This document shows positions 1 through 7,788 of a stretch of 31,398 nt of DNA, piece after piece. The stretch covers positions 3,116 to 34,513 of the forward strand of contig DFYG01000057.1 in the NCBI GenBank assembly GCA_002382605.1, written 5' to 3'. A program made the position numbers and the translations under genes. Numbering within the stretch: position 1 is the stretch's first letter; each line of letters starts with the position of its first letter. This DNA is from Synergistaceae bacterium UBA4088 (GTDB taxonomy: Bacteria > Synergistota > Synergistia > Synergistales > Thermovirgaceae). The notes under the pieces are model-generated. The model did not search any database. It was not told the origin of the DNA and saw nothing but the letters and a program-made list of their open reading frames with translations.

Positions 1-4
1 ATAC

Positions 5-37
5 AAAAAAGCCGGGACCCCATAACAGGGTCCCGGC
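5..37 (-). terminator. Rho-independent terminator closing the minus-strand operon
   Basis: A perfect 10-bp GC-rich stem (11-20 paired with 28-37) with a 7-nt loop is followed, read on the minus strand, by six T residues (10-5). It lies 20 bases past the stop codon of the 32-residue peptide gene at 58-156, so it most simply ends the aminotransferase, ATC-hydrolase and small-peptide transcript. Confidence 0.88.
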
Positions 38-57
38 CCGGTTCCGGCTAAGACGTA

Positions 58-156
58 CTACTCCGCCGGCACTCCGGGAGAGAACCCGTAGCGGTGGCTA
101 AGAGCGAGTACGAGAAGGATGAGGGTGATGGACGTTTTCACAAAGAGTTCAGCCAC
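58..156 (-). CDS. Small single-pass membrane peptide, 32 aa
   Basis: The sequence shows a GTG start at 156-154 preceded by an 8-base Shine-Dalgarno AAAGGAGG (171-164) at 7-nt spacing, then 32 codons and a TAG just before a strong terminator. The peptide is a short polar N-terminus with one Lys, a hydrophobic stretch of about 13 residues (SITLILLVLALS), and a polar HRYGFSPGVPAE tail, so it probably inserts in the membrane. The start is 88 nt past the stop of the ATC-hydrolase gene. I recognise no family. The ribosome site and terminator placement make it a credible gene despite its size. It could be an accessory peptide of an unlinked transporter or a regulator; nothing here decides that. Confidence 0.6.
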   Translation of the reverse strand: MAELFVKTSITLILLVLALSHRYGFSPGVPAE

Positions 157-244
157 GGGTCTGCCTCCTTTCGCTGTCGGCGACAAAGATGAATTGACGG
201 GAATTGTACATGTCATTGCTGGAACCGTCAAGCATATTGCGTGT

Positions 245-811
245 TTAAGGGTGGTCCACTTTCTCCAGGTCGGTGTTTTCCTCCAGAAACTGTTTTTTCT
301 CCTCATCTGTCGTCTTTCTGTAGCAAAGGTCGCAGTGCGGGTCTCCGTCGGGCATGCAGGTCGAGTGGACCAGAGCCAGGTCGGGGTTGAATGCCATGGA
401 TTTGGCAGGATCGACATAGCAATAGATCCTGCCCAATTTCTCCTCGCCCATATCCTTCCAGGTTTTTCCCATGACGCACCCCTTGAGTCTTATAGTGCTT
501 CCGTGACCGGTTTCGAGCCTTTCCAGCTCTTCGTAAAGCCCGAAGGTGGGGAGGTCTTCGGCGTAGTTCTCGGGAGTGTTCGCAAGCCCCTTTTCATTTG
601 CTTTCTGGAGGGCGCTCTCTCCGATCATTTTTCCGTAAGCCTTGATGGCCTTCATGGCTGTCCTCTTGCCCTTTGCTTCCCCAAACTCCTCGACAAGAGT
701 TCTTGCATAGGCAATGTGGAGCATTGCGATCCTGCGGCAGACTCTTTCCACCTGTTCCCGCGCGGTCTCAACTGACACAAAATCATTATCATCCAGATCC
801 AAAGTTTTCAC
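245..811 (-). CDS. L-2-amino-thiazoline-4-carboxylic acid hydrolase family protein
   Basis: This 188-residue soluble protein resembles the ATC hydrolase family (Pfam ATC_hydrolase). Founding members open the thiazoline ring of L-2-amino-thiazoline-4-carboxylate on the way to cysteine. Most members in anaerobes have no proven substrate. Visible family features are the all-helical N-terminal half and a C-terminal segment with GDPHCDLCYRK, where the His and two Cys could bind metal or act in catalysis. The GTG at 811 sits only 1 nt from its AGGAG, so the TTG at 802 (10-nt spacing) may be the true start. It lies 70 nt downstream of the aminotransferase gene on the same strand and is probably co-transcribed, which suggests an amino-acid-related substrate. 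Family call fairly sure; substrate unknown. Confidence 0.72.
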   Translation of the reverse strand: MKTLDLDDNDFVSVETAREQVERVCRRIAMLHIAYARTLVEEFGEAKGKRTAMKAIKAYGKMIGESALQKANEKGLANTPENYAEDLPTFGLYEELERLETGHGSTIRLKGCVMGKTWKDMGEEKLGRIYCYVDPAKSMAFNPDLALVHSTCMPDGDPHCDLCYRKTTDEEKKQFLEENTDLEKVDHP

Positions 812-881
812 GCTCCTTCGGATTGCCGTGGATCCTCGATCATCCCACTAGGCCGTAAGTGTTCTCAAATGATCATCGGAA

Positions 882-2078
882 CTATAAGGTTTTACCGGGG
901 TATGCAGAGATACCGTTGGCCAGGATCCCTACGGCTTTTTTCAGGTCTTCCTCATTAAGGACATAGGCCATCCTTATCTCAGATTTGCCAAGGCCTGGGG
1001 TTGCGTAAAAACCCTCCGCGGGAGAGGCCATGACAGTCTCGCCATTCACGGCAAACTCCTGAAGCATCCAGATAATGAACTTTTCCGCGTCATCAACAGG
1101 AAGTTTTGCCATGATATAGAATGCGCCTTCCGGTTTTTTGCAGATTATGCCCGGGATCCCGTTCAGGCCATCGAAAAGGATGTCTCTCCGTTTCCTGTAC
1201 TCCTGGTTGACTGCTTCAAGATATGAATCGGGAGTTTCATAAAGCGCCGCGGCCCCCACCTGCTCCAGTGTGGGAGAGCTTCCCCTGGACTGGCAATGTT
1301 TTAGCGCAAGCGACATAAATTCCCTGTTCCTGCTTACCAGGCAGCCGATCCTTGCTCCGCATGCGCTGTATCTCTTCGAAACCGAATCTACAATTACAAG
1401 GCGGTCCCTCAGGCGGTCGACCTTCCCGAAACTGAGATAGGGTTCGTCCATATAGACAAACTCCCTGTAGACTTCATCCGCTATCAGGAGCAGGTCGTGT
1501 TCGACAGCCAGATCTGTGATGGTCTCTATCTCTTTCTTCGTATAGACGACCCCTGTCGGGTTTCCCGGGTGGCTGAGGAGAATTGCCCGTGTCGAAGGCT
1601 TGATCAGCTTGTTTATTTCATTGCCGGGGGGGAGATGAAAACCATCCTCTGCCCTTGTCGTGACGGGTATGATCCCGGCGGTCGCAAGGGAGGCAAATGC
1701 TGCATAGGCAGGGTAGAAAGGCTCGGGAACAAGAATGCTGTCCCCCGGGTCGCATGCGATATTTACCGCAAAATTGAGGGCCTCGCTTCCGCCGTTCGTT
1801 ACAAGTATATTTTCCCGTTCAAGCGGGATCCCGATCTTCCCATAATATTCAACGATCTTGTCGATTAGCCCCAGTTCCCCATGGGATCTGCCGTAAGCCA
1901 GTGTTCTGCTGCTGAACTTCCTCAGGCTCTCAAAAAATAGTCCGGGGGTCTCGATGTCCGGCTGCCCGATATGAAGCGGATAGATCCTGATTCCCCTTGC
2001 TCTGGTCTCCTCCGCGAAAGGCTCAAGCCTGCGGATCGGGGAGGCCGGAAGAGATCGGCTTCGTTCTGAAAAACTCAT
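882..2078 (-). CDS. Class I/II PLP-dependent aminotransferase
   Basis: This 398-residue fold-type I aminotransferase of the AspC/AraT-like group transfers an amino group from an amino acid to a 2-oxoacid in the cytosol. Visible marks are GGSEAL near residue 97 (phosphate-binding loop), HPGNPTG (170-176), DEVY (201-204) and the PLP lysine K235 in SVSKRYSACGARIG. The start was set at ATG 2078 because AGGAGGTG sits 5 nt upstream; an in-frame ATG at 2114 has that ribosome site inside it. Length is normal. It is the first gene of a minus-strand operon with an ATC-hydrolase homologue and faces away from the por operon across a 405-bp gap. Substrate cannot be read from sequence. Confidence 0.9.
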   Translation of the reverse strand: MSFSERSRSLPASPIRRLEPFAEETRARGIRIYPLHIGQPDIETPGLFFESLRKFSSRTLAYGRSHGELGLIDKIVEYYGKIGIPLERENILVTNGGSEALNFAVNIACDPGDSILVPEPFYPAYAAFASLATAGIIPVTTRAEDGFHLPPGNEINKLIKPSTRAILLSHPGNPTGVVYTKKEIETITDLAVEHDLLLIADEVYREFVYMDEPYLSFGKVDRLRDRLVIVDSVSKRYSACGARIGCLVSRNREFMSLALKHCQSRGSSPTLEQVGAAALYETPDSYLEAVNQEYRKRRDILFDGLNGIPGIICKKPEGAFYIMAKLPVDDAEKFIIWMLQEFAVNGETVMASPAEGFYATPGLGKSEIRMAYVLNEEDLKKAVGILANGISAYPGKTL

Positions 2079-2230
2079 TCTGACACCTCCTGAAGAGTGC
2101 TGGCATTTGTTCATGGATCTCCCAAAGGCCGTGTACCTCGGGGTTCTGCTTCATTGCTTAAGGTCGTGTTTCAGAGGATCAATTGCAGACGTATTCCAAA
2201 ACTCCCCGGCAGGTAACCTGATGTCTACTG

Positions 2231-2255
2231 CCATCTGATGCCGGGTATCAGATGG
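2231..2255. repeat. Inverted repeat, possible operator
   Basis: CCATCTGAT and ATCAGATGG form perfect 9-bp arms around a 7-nt spacer. It lies 58 bp upstream of the por -35 box and about 150 bp from the divergent aminotransferase start, with no T-run on either side, so a protein-binding site is more likely than a terminator. It does not look like the short TNGTNNNACNA site typical of GntR/FCD proteins. Confidence 0.5.
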
Positions 2256-2313
2256 GAACTTACTTTAAACCCTTTCACCCACCAGCACGAAAAACCGATG
2301 GGAATACCAGCGG

Positions 2314-2342
2314 TTGACATGGAAATGTTATAATCCTATATT
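2314..2342 (+). promoter_or_regulatory. Sigma-70-type promoter for the por operon
   Basis: TTGACA (2314-2319) is followed after exactly 17 nt by TATATT (2337-2342). A perfect TATAAT at 2329-2334 overlaps the spacer but is only 9 nt from TTGACA, so it is not used with that box. Predicted transcription start is near 2349, giving a leader of about 135 nt before the TTG start of porC. Confidence 0.7.
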
Positions 2343-2424
2343 ATTCCAGGATCGCATTATGTCAAGGTCATCGTAAACCTTTTTAAGAGGAAACATCCGT
2401 TTCGAGATCAAGTGGTTGTCCTGT

Positions 2425-2438
2425 CCAGAATCTTCTGG
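2425..2438. repeat. Palindrome in the por operon leader
   Basis: CCAGAA-TC-TTCTGG is a perfect 6-bp-arm palindrome about 75 nt past the predicted transcription start and 45 nt before porC. It could be a DNA operator or a small RNA hairpin; no T-run follows it. Confidence 0.35.
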
Positions 2439-2483
2439 GAAATACAGTTATCTTGAAAACTCAACAAGGGGAGGCGTTTAAAT

Positions 2484-3032
2484 TTGCTTGTGGAGCTGCG
2501 GATTCACGGAAGGGGCGGCCAGGGTTCGGTTGCTATGGCGGAAATGATAGCCGGGGCGGCTTTTGCCGAGGGGAAATTCGCCCAGGCCTTTCCCTACCTG
2601 GGTGGCGGCGGTGAGCGCAGGGGGGCTCCGGTTCAGGCGTATGCCAGAATCTCGGATTCCCCGATCAAGTTGAGAGAAAAGATCGAAGAACCGGATCTGG
2701 TAATTGTGCAGGACCCTTCCATTATGGAAATGGTTGATGTCCTGGCAGGACTTAAGCCGGGCGGAATACTCCTCATAAATTCCGAGGAACCCGTTGATGT
2801 ATCCAGGAAAGATGTCAGGATCTGTTTTGTTCCTGCGGGCAAGATCGCTATCGAGACCCTGGGGAGACCGATCATGAACACGGCTCTTATAGGAGCACTC
2901 TCCCGCATCACAGGTCTTGTAGAGGTCGGCACGGTAGAGGAAGTCCTGAGATCAAAGTTTCCGAAAGAGATCGCGGAAAAGAACATCCTTGCTGTGAGAA
3001 AAGCATTTGAGCAGGTTGGAGGTGCCTTGTGA
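2484..3032 (+). CDS. porC: 2-oxoacid:ferredoxin oxidoreductase, gamma subunit
   Basis: This 182-residue gamma subunit belongs to the four-subunit pyruvate/2-oxoacid:ferredoxin oxidoreductase, which converts a 2-oxoacid and CoA to acyl-CoA, CO2 and reduced ferredoxin. The N-terminus carries the family signature HGRGGQGSVAMAEMIA, followed by FPYLGGGGERRGAPVQAYARIS and IVQDPSIM. Length is typical. The TTG start fits AAGGGGAGG (2466-2474) at 9-nt spacing; the GTG two codons later would be 15 nt away. It is the first gene of a gamma-delta-alpha-beta cluster. Pyruvate is the default substrate, but branched-chain or other 2-oxoacid enzymes look alike at this level. Confidence 0.9.
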   Translation: MLVELRIHGRGGQGSVAMAEMIAGAAFAEGKFAQAFPYLGGGGERRGAPVQAYARISDSPIKLREKIEEPDLVIVQDPSIMEMVDVLAGLKPGGILLINSEEPVDVSRKDVRICFVPAGKIAIETLGRPIMNTALIGALSRITGLVEVGTVEEVLRSKFPKEIAEKNILAVRKAFEQVGGAL

Positions 3033-3289
3033 TGGATCTGCTGCTTGGAGGAGTCTGCAAGGCCGGTGAGTCCAAGAGGCTTGAAACAGGCAAGTGGAGG
3101 TCCTTTCGCCCGGTCGTTGACAGGAACAGATGCATCAAGTGCGGCAAATGCGCCGATCTCTGCCCTGATTCCTGCATGGAAATAAAAGAGGACGGGGCCG
3201 AAGTGAATCTCTATTACTGCAAGGGCTGCCTGATATGTATGAGGGAGTGTCCGGTCAAGGCAATTACGAAGGAGGTTGAAGAGAAGTGA
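3029..3289 (+). CDS. porD: 2-oxoacid:ferredoxin oxidoreductase, delta subunit (2x[4Fe-4S] ferredoxin)
   Basis: This 86-residue polyferredoxin subunit carries electrons from the TPP site to external ferredoxin. Two classic clusters are visible: C35-x2-C38-x2-C41-x3-C45-P and C64-x2-C67-x2-C70-x3-C74-P, counted from the GTG start. The gene overlaps the end of porC by 4 nt, so translation is likely coupled. GGAGGT (3018-3023) serves either the GTG at 3029 or the ATG at 3032. Confidence 0.92.
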   Translation: MMDLLLGGVCKAGESKRLETGKWRSFRPVVDRNRCIKCGKCADLCPDSCMEIKEDGAEVNLYYCKGCLICMRECPVKAITKEVEEK

Positions 3290-4479
3290 AAGGGAAAACA
3301 GCCATCCTCGAAGGTTCCCGGGCGGTGGCGGAAGCCGTTCGTGCCTGCCGGCCAGACGTAATATCGGTTTATCCGATCACTCCTCAGACCCATATTCTTG
3401 AGGATCTTGCGAGGTTCGTATCTTCGGGCCGATTGAAGAGCCAGTTTGTCCGGGCTGATTCCGAGTTTTCCGCGGCCTCCATCGTTTACGGGGCAAGCGC
3501 GGCCGGGGCCAGGGCATATACGGCATCTGCCTCCCAGGGTCTCCTCCTTATGAATGAGGTCATCTACGCCATGGCTTCGACAAGGTTGCCGGTTGTTCTT
3601 ACGGCCGTGAACAGGGCGATCTCCGCTCCCATAACGATCCAGCCCGACCATCAGGACACAATGAGTCTCCGGGACACAGGAGCGCTCCAGATCCATGTAG
3701 AGAGCATGCAGGAGGCCTATGACGCTCATGTGCAGTCTTTCAGGATCGCCGAAGACCCGGAGGTGCTGCTTCCGCTCTTGATATGCATGGATGGGTGGGT
3801 CCTCAGTCACTCCTATGAGCCTGTAACAGTTTTTCCAGACGAGGCCATATCGGAATTTGCCGGAACTTTCCATCCGGTTCAGAAGCTTGATCCTGCCAAC
3901 CCCCTGACATACGGATCTTATGCGGACCAGGATGTCCTGATGGAGTATCGCTATGCGCTTATGCTTGCCCAGGAGAAAGCAAAGGAGAAGATATGTTCCG
4001 TAACGAAAGAGTATAAAGATATTTTCGGTCATTTTGACGGTGATCTGATCGATACCCACTGTACTGAGGATGCGGAGATAATTCTCGTGGCCATGGGCTC
4101 CATGGTTTCAACGATCAGGGCAGCGGTTGATGAACTCCGGGCGGAGGGCAGAAAAGTCGGATTGATAAAAGTCAGGACCTTCCGGCCGTTCCCCGGAGAG
4201 GAGATCATAAAAGCATGCGGGAAAGCCCCCCTGATCGCCGTACTGGACAAGAGCCTCAGCGTCAACACGGGAGGTATTCTTGCCACTGAAGTAAAAGCCT
4301 CCTTCTACGGCAATCCGGTTCAGCCCGTTATCCTTCCATTCATGGCGGGTCTCGGAGGCAAGGAAGTCAACCGCCGCGTGATCAAGGAGATCGTTGATAT
4401 TGCCAGTCGTTCGGGGGATAAACAGGGGCCGCGGAAAGATACGGTCTGGATGGGTCTTGATCATGGCTTCTTCAATTGA
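3286..4479 (+). CDS. porA: 2-oxoacid:ferredoxin oxidoreductase, alpha subunit
   Basis: This 397-residue alpha subunit supplies the pyrimidine-binding half of the thiamine diphosphate site and the transketolase C-terminal-like domain. Family marks include the N-terminal GSRAVAEAVRACRPDVISVYPITPQTHI region, the acidic E-F-S-A-A block near residue 60, and the C-terminal KVRTFRPFPGEEI and LDKSLSVNTGG segments. It overlaps porD by 4 nt and starts with GTG, 9 nt after AAGGAGGT. Length and order match standard four-subunit enzymes. Confidence 0.93.
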   Translation: MKGKTAILEGSRAVAEAVRACRPDVISVYPITPQTHILEDLARFVSSGRLKSQFVRADSEFSAASIVYGASAAGARAYTASASQGLLLMNEVIYAMASTRLPVVLTAVNRAISAPITIQPDHQDTMSLRDTGALQIHVESMQEAYDAHVQSFRIAEDPEVLLPLLICMDGWVLSHSYEPVTVFPDEAISEFAGTFHPVQKLDPANPLTYGSYADQDVLMEYRYALMLAQEKAKEKICSVTKEYKDIFGHFDGDLIDTHCTEDAEIILVAMGSMVSTIRAAVDELRAEGRKVGLIKVRTFRPFPGEEIIKACGKAPLIAVLDKSLSVNTGGILATEVKASFYGNPVQPVILPFMAGLGGKEVNRRVIKEIVDIASRSGDKQGPRKDTVWMGLDHGFFN

Positions 4480-4505
4480 TTGTGGACAGGGAAGGTGAAA
4501 AAGAG

Positions 4506-5396
4506 ATGACTATGCAGACGGAAGTCAAGGAGTTACACGCACCGGGGCATCGCGCCTGTCCGGGATGCGGCTGTGCAATTGCGGTCAAGAGCATCCTGCG
4601 GGAAACGGGGCCGAACACCATTGTTGTTTCCCCCACGGGCTGCCTGGAGACGTTTACGAGCCCTATCAGAGGCTCATCATGGGAAGTCCCCTGGATACAT
4701 TCTCTCTTCGAAAATGCTCCGGCGATCGCAACCGGTGTGCTGGCTGGCCTTAACGCCAAGGGGAACCCCGATGGCACCAAAGTGGTCGTAATAGGTGGAG
4801 ACGGCGGAACTTATGATATCGGAATGGGCTCTCTTTCCGGGATGTTCGAAAGGAAGGACGATATTCTTTACATCTGCTATGACAACGAGGCATACATGAA
4901 TACCGGTATTCAGGGAAGCAGCGCGACTCCCCTGGGAGTTGGGACCACAACTACTCCGGTAACGGGGAACTCTTTCGGAAAAACGGTGGAGAAGAAAGAT
5001 CTGGTCGCTATCGCTCTTGCTCACGGAGTTCCCTATGTCGCAACTGCCAGCATAGCCAACCTGGCAGATCTGAAAAAAAAGGTCCGGAAAGGGATGGATA
5101 ATCCCGGCCCGGCATTTATTCTCATGCTTACTCCCTGCAATGTAGGCTGGGGCTATGAACCGGAGGAAACAGTCGAACTGGCAAGAAAAGCCGTGGAGAC
5201 AGGGTTGTTCCCTATCGTTGAATTTGAAGATGGGGATCTGGTTTCAGCTCTGAAGATCCGGCCTGTCCCGGTGGAGGAGTACCTGAAACCCCAGAAGCGA
5301 TACCAGCATTTATTCAAAAACGAAAAATTTACTGATGTTCTTGAAGCGATCCGGAAAAAGGCGGAAGACAACATCAAAAAATTCGATCTTGTGTGA
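4506..5396 (+). CDS. porB: 2-oxoacid:ferredoxin oxidoreductase, beta subunit
   Basis: This 296-residue beta subunit binds thiamine diphosphate and the proximal [4Fe-4S] cluster. The four expected cluster cysteines are present: C18 and C21 in CPGC, C46 in PTGCLE, and C211 in TPCNVGWGY. The Mg/TPP motif runs from IGGDGGTYDIG (D99) to the YDNEAYMNTG segment. The ATG at 4506 was chosen because GGAAGGTG lies about 8 nt upstream; a TTG at 4476 would overlap porA but lacks a site. It ends 35 nt before the dehydrogenase gene and completes the porCDAB unit. Confidence 0.93.
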   Translation: MTMQTEVKELHAPGHRACPGCGCAIAVKSILRETGPNTIVVSPTGCLETFTSPIRGSSWEVPWIHSLFENAPAIATGVLAGLNAKGNPDGTKVVVIGGDGGTYDIGMGSLSGMFERKDDILYICYDNEAYMNTGIQGSSATPLGVGTTTTPVTGNSFGKTVEKKDLVAIALAHGVPYVATASIANLADLKKKVRKGMDNPGPAFILMLTPCNVGWGYEPEETVELARKAVETGLFPIVEFEDGDLVSALKIRPVPVEEYLKPQKRYQHLFKNEKFTDVLEAIRKKAEDNIKKFDLV

Positions 5397-5431
5397 TGCG
5401 AAAAAGCTCTCAATAAGGGAGGTGTCTTCCT

Positions 5432-6298
5432 GTGAGAAAAGTGATGGTATACGGGACCGGAACCATGGGGACCGGTATAACGCAGGTTATGGCAACCGCG
5501 GGAGTTGAGGTTCTGCTGGGTGATGCTCTGGGGGGAATGGATCTCCCGGTAAAATGCAAGGCCAGGGTGGGATCATTGCTCGATCGTGCTGTTCAGAAGG
5601 GGAAAGAGACGGTCGGGAACGCTAAAAGCATAATGGACAGGATCCACCCGGTTGCAGATATGGCTGATGGAATATCACAGGTCGATCTCTTCCTTGAGGT
5701 GGCAGTGGAAGACATGGAAGTGAAACAACAGGTCTTTCGCAAGGCCGGAACTCAGGATCTCCGGGAGGAGACTGTTTTTGCCACAAACAGTTCTGCCCTG
5801 AGCATCACCGAGCTGGCTTCGGTGACCCAAAGGCCTGACCGGTTCCTGGGGATACACTTTTTCAACCCCGCTCCTGTAATGAGCCTGGTAGAAATAGTCA
5901 AGGGCGCCGCTACCGACGAATTGGTCGTCGGCAAAGTCGAAGCTTTCATAGAATCCCTGGGGAAGTCTCCGATCGTTGTAAACGAGGCGCCGGGTTTTGT
6001 GGTCAACCGGATACTGGTGCCGATGATAAATGAAGCTGTTTGCGCCCTGATGGAAGGCGTGGCATCCGCGGAGGATATCGACAAGGGAATGAAACTGGGA
6101 GCCAACCATCCCATAGGGCCGCTGGCACTTGCCGACCTTATTGGCCTCGACGTATGTCTTGCCGTCATGGAGACCCTTCACACTGAGTTCGGTGATCCCA
6201 GGTACAGACCATGCCCTCTGCTCAGGAAGTATGTCAGGGCAGGCTTCCTGGGGCGCAAGACAAAGAGGGGATTCTTCGTTTACGAATTGATTCATTGA
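5432..6298 (+). CDS. 3-hydroxyacyl-CoA (3-hydroxybutyryl-CoA) dehydrogenase
   Basis: This 288-residue NAD(P)-dependent enzyme interconverts (S)-3-hydroxyacyl-CoA and 3-oxoacyl-CoA. The N-terminal Rossmann motif is VYGTGTMGTGI. The catalytic His-Glu pair is intact: H142 in GIHFFNP and E154 in SLVEIV. NEAPGFVVNRIL carries the conserved Asn. Length equals bacterial Hbd proteins, without a fused hydratase. GTG start with AAGGGAGGTG (5415-5424) 7 nt upstream. It sits between porB and the 4-hydroxybutyryl-CoA dehydratase homologue, consistent with oxidising 3-hydroxybutyryl-CoA to acetoacetyl-CoA. Compare the altered paralogue at 28096-29064. Confidence 0.92.
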   Translation: MRKVMVYGTGTMGTGITQVMATAGVEVLLGDALGGMDLPVKCKARVGSLLDRAVQKGKETVGNAKSIMDRIHPVADMADGISQVDLFLEVAVEDMEVKQQVFRKAGTQDLREETVFATNSSALSITELASVTQRPDRFLGIHFFNPAPVMSLVEIVKGAATDELVVGKVEAFIESLGKSPIVVNEAPGFVVNRILVPMINEAVCALMEGVASAEDIDKGMKLGANHPIGPLALADLIGLDVCLAVMETLHTEFGDPRYRPCPLLRKYVRAGFLGRKTKRGFFVYELIH

Positions 6299-6321
6299 TG
6301 AAACCTGGAGGTGAATGCTTC

Positions 6322-7767
6322 ATGAAAAACCGTGAGCAGTACATTGAAAGCCTTCGCGGGGTAAAGCCGGTCGTCTATTACCTTGGGGAGAAGGTTGAAA
6401 GTGTTGTCGACCATCCGGCTTTCCAACCCCATGTCAACTGCGCTGCCCTGACATATGAGCTGGCTTGCCAGCCTGAGCACCAGGATCTGCTGACGGCATG
6501 GTCGCCGTTCCTGCAGGCCAGGGTGAACAGGTGGACACATATCCATGAGAACACCGGTGATCTTGTCAAGAAGGTAAAAGCCCTCAGGCTGCTTGGACAG
6601 AAAACCGGAGCCTGCTTCCAGCGCTGTGTTGGCTGGGACGCACTGAACGCCGTGTATTCCGTCACATGGGAGATAGACCAGAAGAACAAGACCAGTTACC
6701 ATACGCGATTCCTGAAATTCCTTGAGAGGGTCCAGAAAGACGATCTGATGCTGGCCGGTGCAATGACCGACCCCAAAGGAGACAGGAGCAAAAAACCGGG
6801 TCAACAGGAGGATCCGGACATGTACGTTCATATCGTCGAGAGGAAGCCCGAGGGTATCGTCGTGCGGGGCGCCAAGGCTCATATGACGGGAATGATCAAT
6901 TCACACGAGATGCTGGTCATGCCCACTCTTGGTATGGGTGAGGGCGAGGAAGATTACTCTGTCTGTTTCTCTCTTCCTGTTGACGCACCAGGGGTCATTC
7001 ACATTTTCGGTCGTCAGACGAATGACACAAGGCGCCTGGAGAACAGCACAATTGATACGGGGAATCACCAGTTCGGCATTGTGGGTGGAGAAGCCCTCAC
7101 GATATTCGATGACGTATTCGTTCCCTGGGACAATGTCTTCCTTTGCGGAGAAACGGAGTACTCGGGGCTGATGGTCGAGCGTTTTGCAACCCTTCACAGG
7201 CAGAACTACGGAGGATGCAAGACAGGCGTAAGCGATGTCATTATAGGTGCCGCTGCTGCGCTGGCCGATTATAACGGCGTGGAGAGCGCTTCTCACGTCC
7301 GGGACAAACTCGTCGAGATGACGCTCCTTGCCGAAACTCTCTACGGCTGTTCTCTCGCATGTTCGAACGAAGGCCGGGCCACCCCCTCCGGTGCATATAT
7401 TGCGGATGCCATGCTGGCGAACATCACCAAGCAGAACGTTACCCGCAACATCTACGAGATATGCCGCCTTGCCCAGGATATCGCGGGAGGGCTCATGGCG
7501 ACGTTACCGTCCGAGGCGGATATGAATAACATCGAGATCGGTCCTTTCATTACAAAGTATCTGAAAGGCCGCGAAGGAGTGAATACTGAAGCCAGGATCA
7601 GGATGATGCGCCTTATAGAGAACCTCACGGGCGGAACTGCTCTTGTCGAATCCATGCATGGGGCCGGTTCTCCCCAGGCACAGAAGATCATGATCTACCG
7701 TAATTCCAGTATCAAGGGGAAGAAAAGACTTGCGGAGATCCTTGCCGGAATGGAACCTGAAGCATGA
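6322..7767 (+). CDS. abfD: 4-hydroxybutyryl-CoA dehydratase / vinylacetyl-CoA delta-isomerase homologue
   Basis: This 481-residue member of the HpaB/AbfD flavoprotein family matches the [4Fe-4S]/FAD dehydratase that turns 4-hydroxybutyryl-CoA into crotonyl-CoA. From memory the Clostridium aminobutyricum cluster ligands are C99, C103, H292 and C299. Here C98-F-Q-R-C102 and H292-x6-C299 are present, with Y296 and K300 in the same block, T189 in AHMTGMINSHE, and a Glu (E443) in ESMHGAGSPQAQ where the active-site acid is expected. Simple FAD monooxygenases of this superfamily lack these cysteines. ATG 6322 follows GGAGGTG at 8 nt. A hairpin follows the gene. Neighbours can carry crotonyl-CoA on to acetyl-CoA. 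A related dehydratase substrate is possible. Confidence 0.87.
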   Translation: MKNREQYIESLRGVKPVVYYLGEKVESVVDHPAFQPHVNCAALTYELACQPEHQDLLTAWSPFLQARVNRWTHIHENTGDLVKKVKALRLLGQKTGACFQRCVGWDALNAVYSVTWEIDQKNKTSYHTRFLKFLERVQKDDLMLAGAMTDPKGDRSKKPGQQEDPDMYVHIVERKPEGIVVRGAKAHMTGMINSHEMLVMPTLGMGEGEEDYSVCFSLPVDAPGVIHIFGRQTNDTRRLENSTIDTGNHQFGIVGGEALTIFDDVFVPWDNVFLCGETEYSGLMVERFATLHRQNYGGCKTGVSDVIIGAAAALADYNGVESASHVRDKLVEMTLLAETLYGCSLACSNEGRATPSGAYIADAMLANITKQNVTRNIYEICRLAQDIAGGLMATLPSEADMNNIEIGPFITKYLKGREGVNTEARIRMMRLIENLTGGTALVESMHGAGSPQAQKIMIYRNSSIKGKKRLAEILAGMEPEA

Positions 7768-7788
7768 AAAAGCACCAGTAACTCCTGA

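Larger units (their letters stand above)
2079..2483. other. Divergent regulatory gap between aminotransferase and por operons
   Basis: I see no supported gene in these 405 bases; short open frames lack ribosome sites. The gap holds a 9-bp-arm inverted repeat (2231-2255), a small CAGGT-A-ACCTG palindrome (2210-2220), a plus-strand sigma-70-type promoter (2314-2342) and a palindrome in the predicted por leader (2425-2438). No convincing minus-strand promoter was found by eye. Confidence 0.7.

Noticed and set aside
119-775. 218-codon plus-strand open frame opposite the ATC-hydrolase gene
   Set aside because: It is antisense to a protein with family features, has no ribosome site, and its translation is Cys/Phe-rich without any recognisable domain.
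2329-2334. Perfect TATAAT near the por promoter
   Set aside because: It is only 9 nt from TTGACA and no -35 box lies 16-18 nt upstream; TATATT at 2337 has the right spacing.
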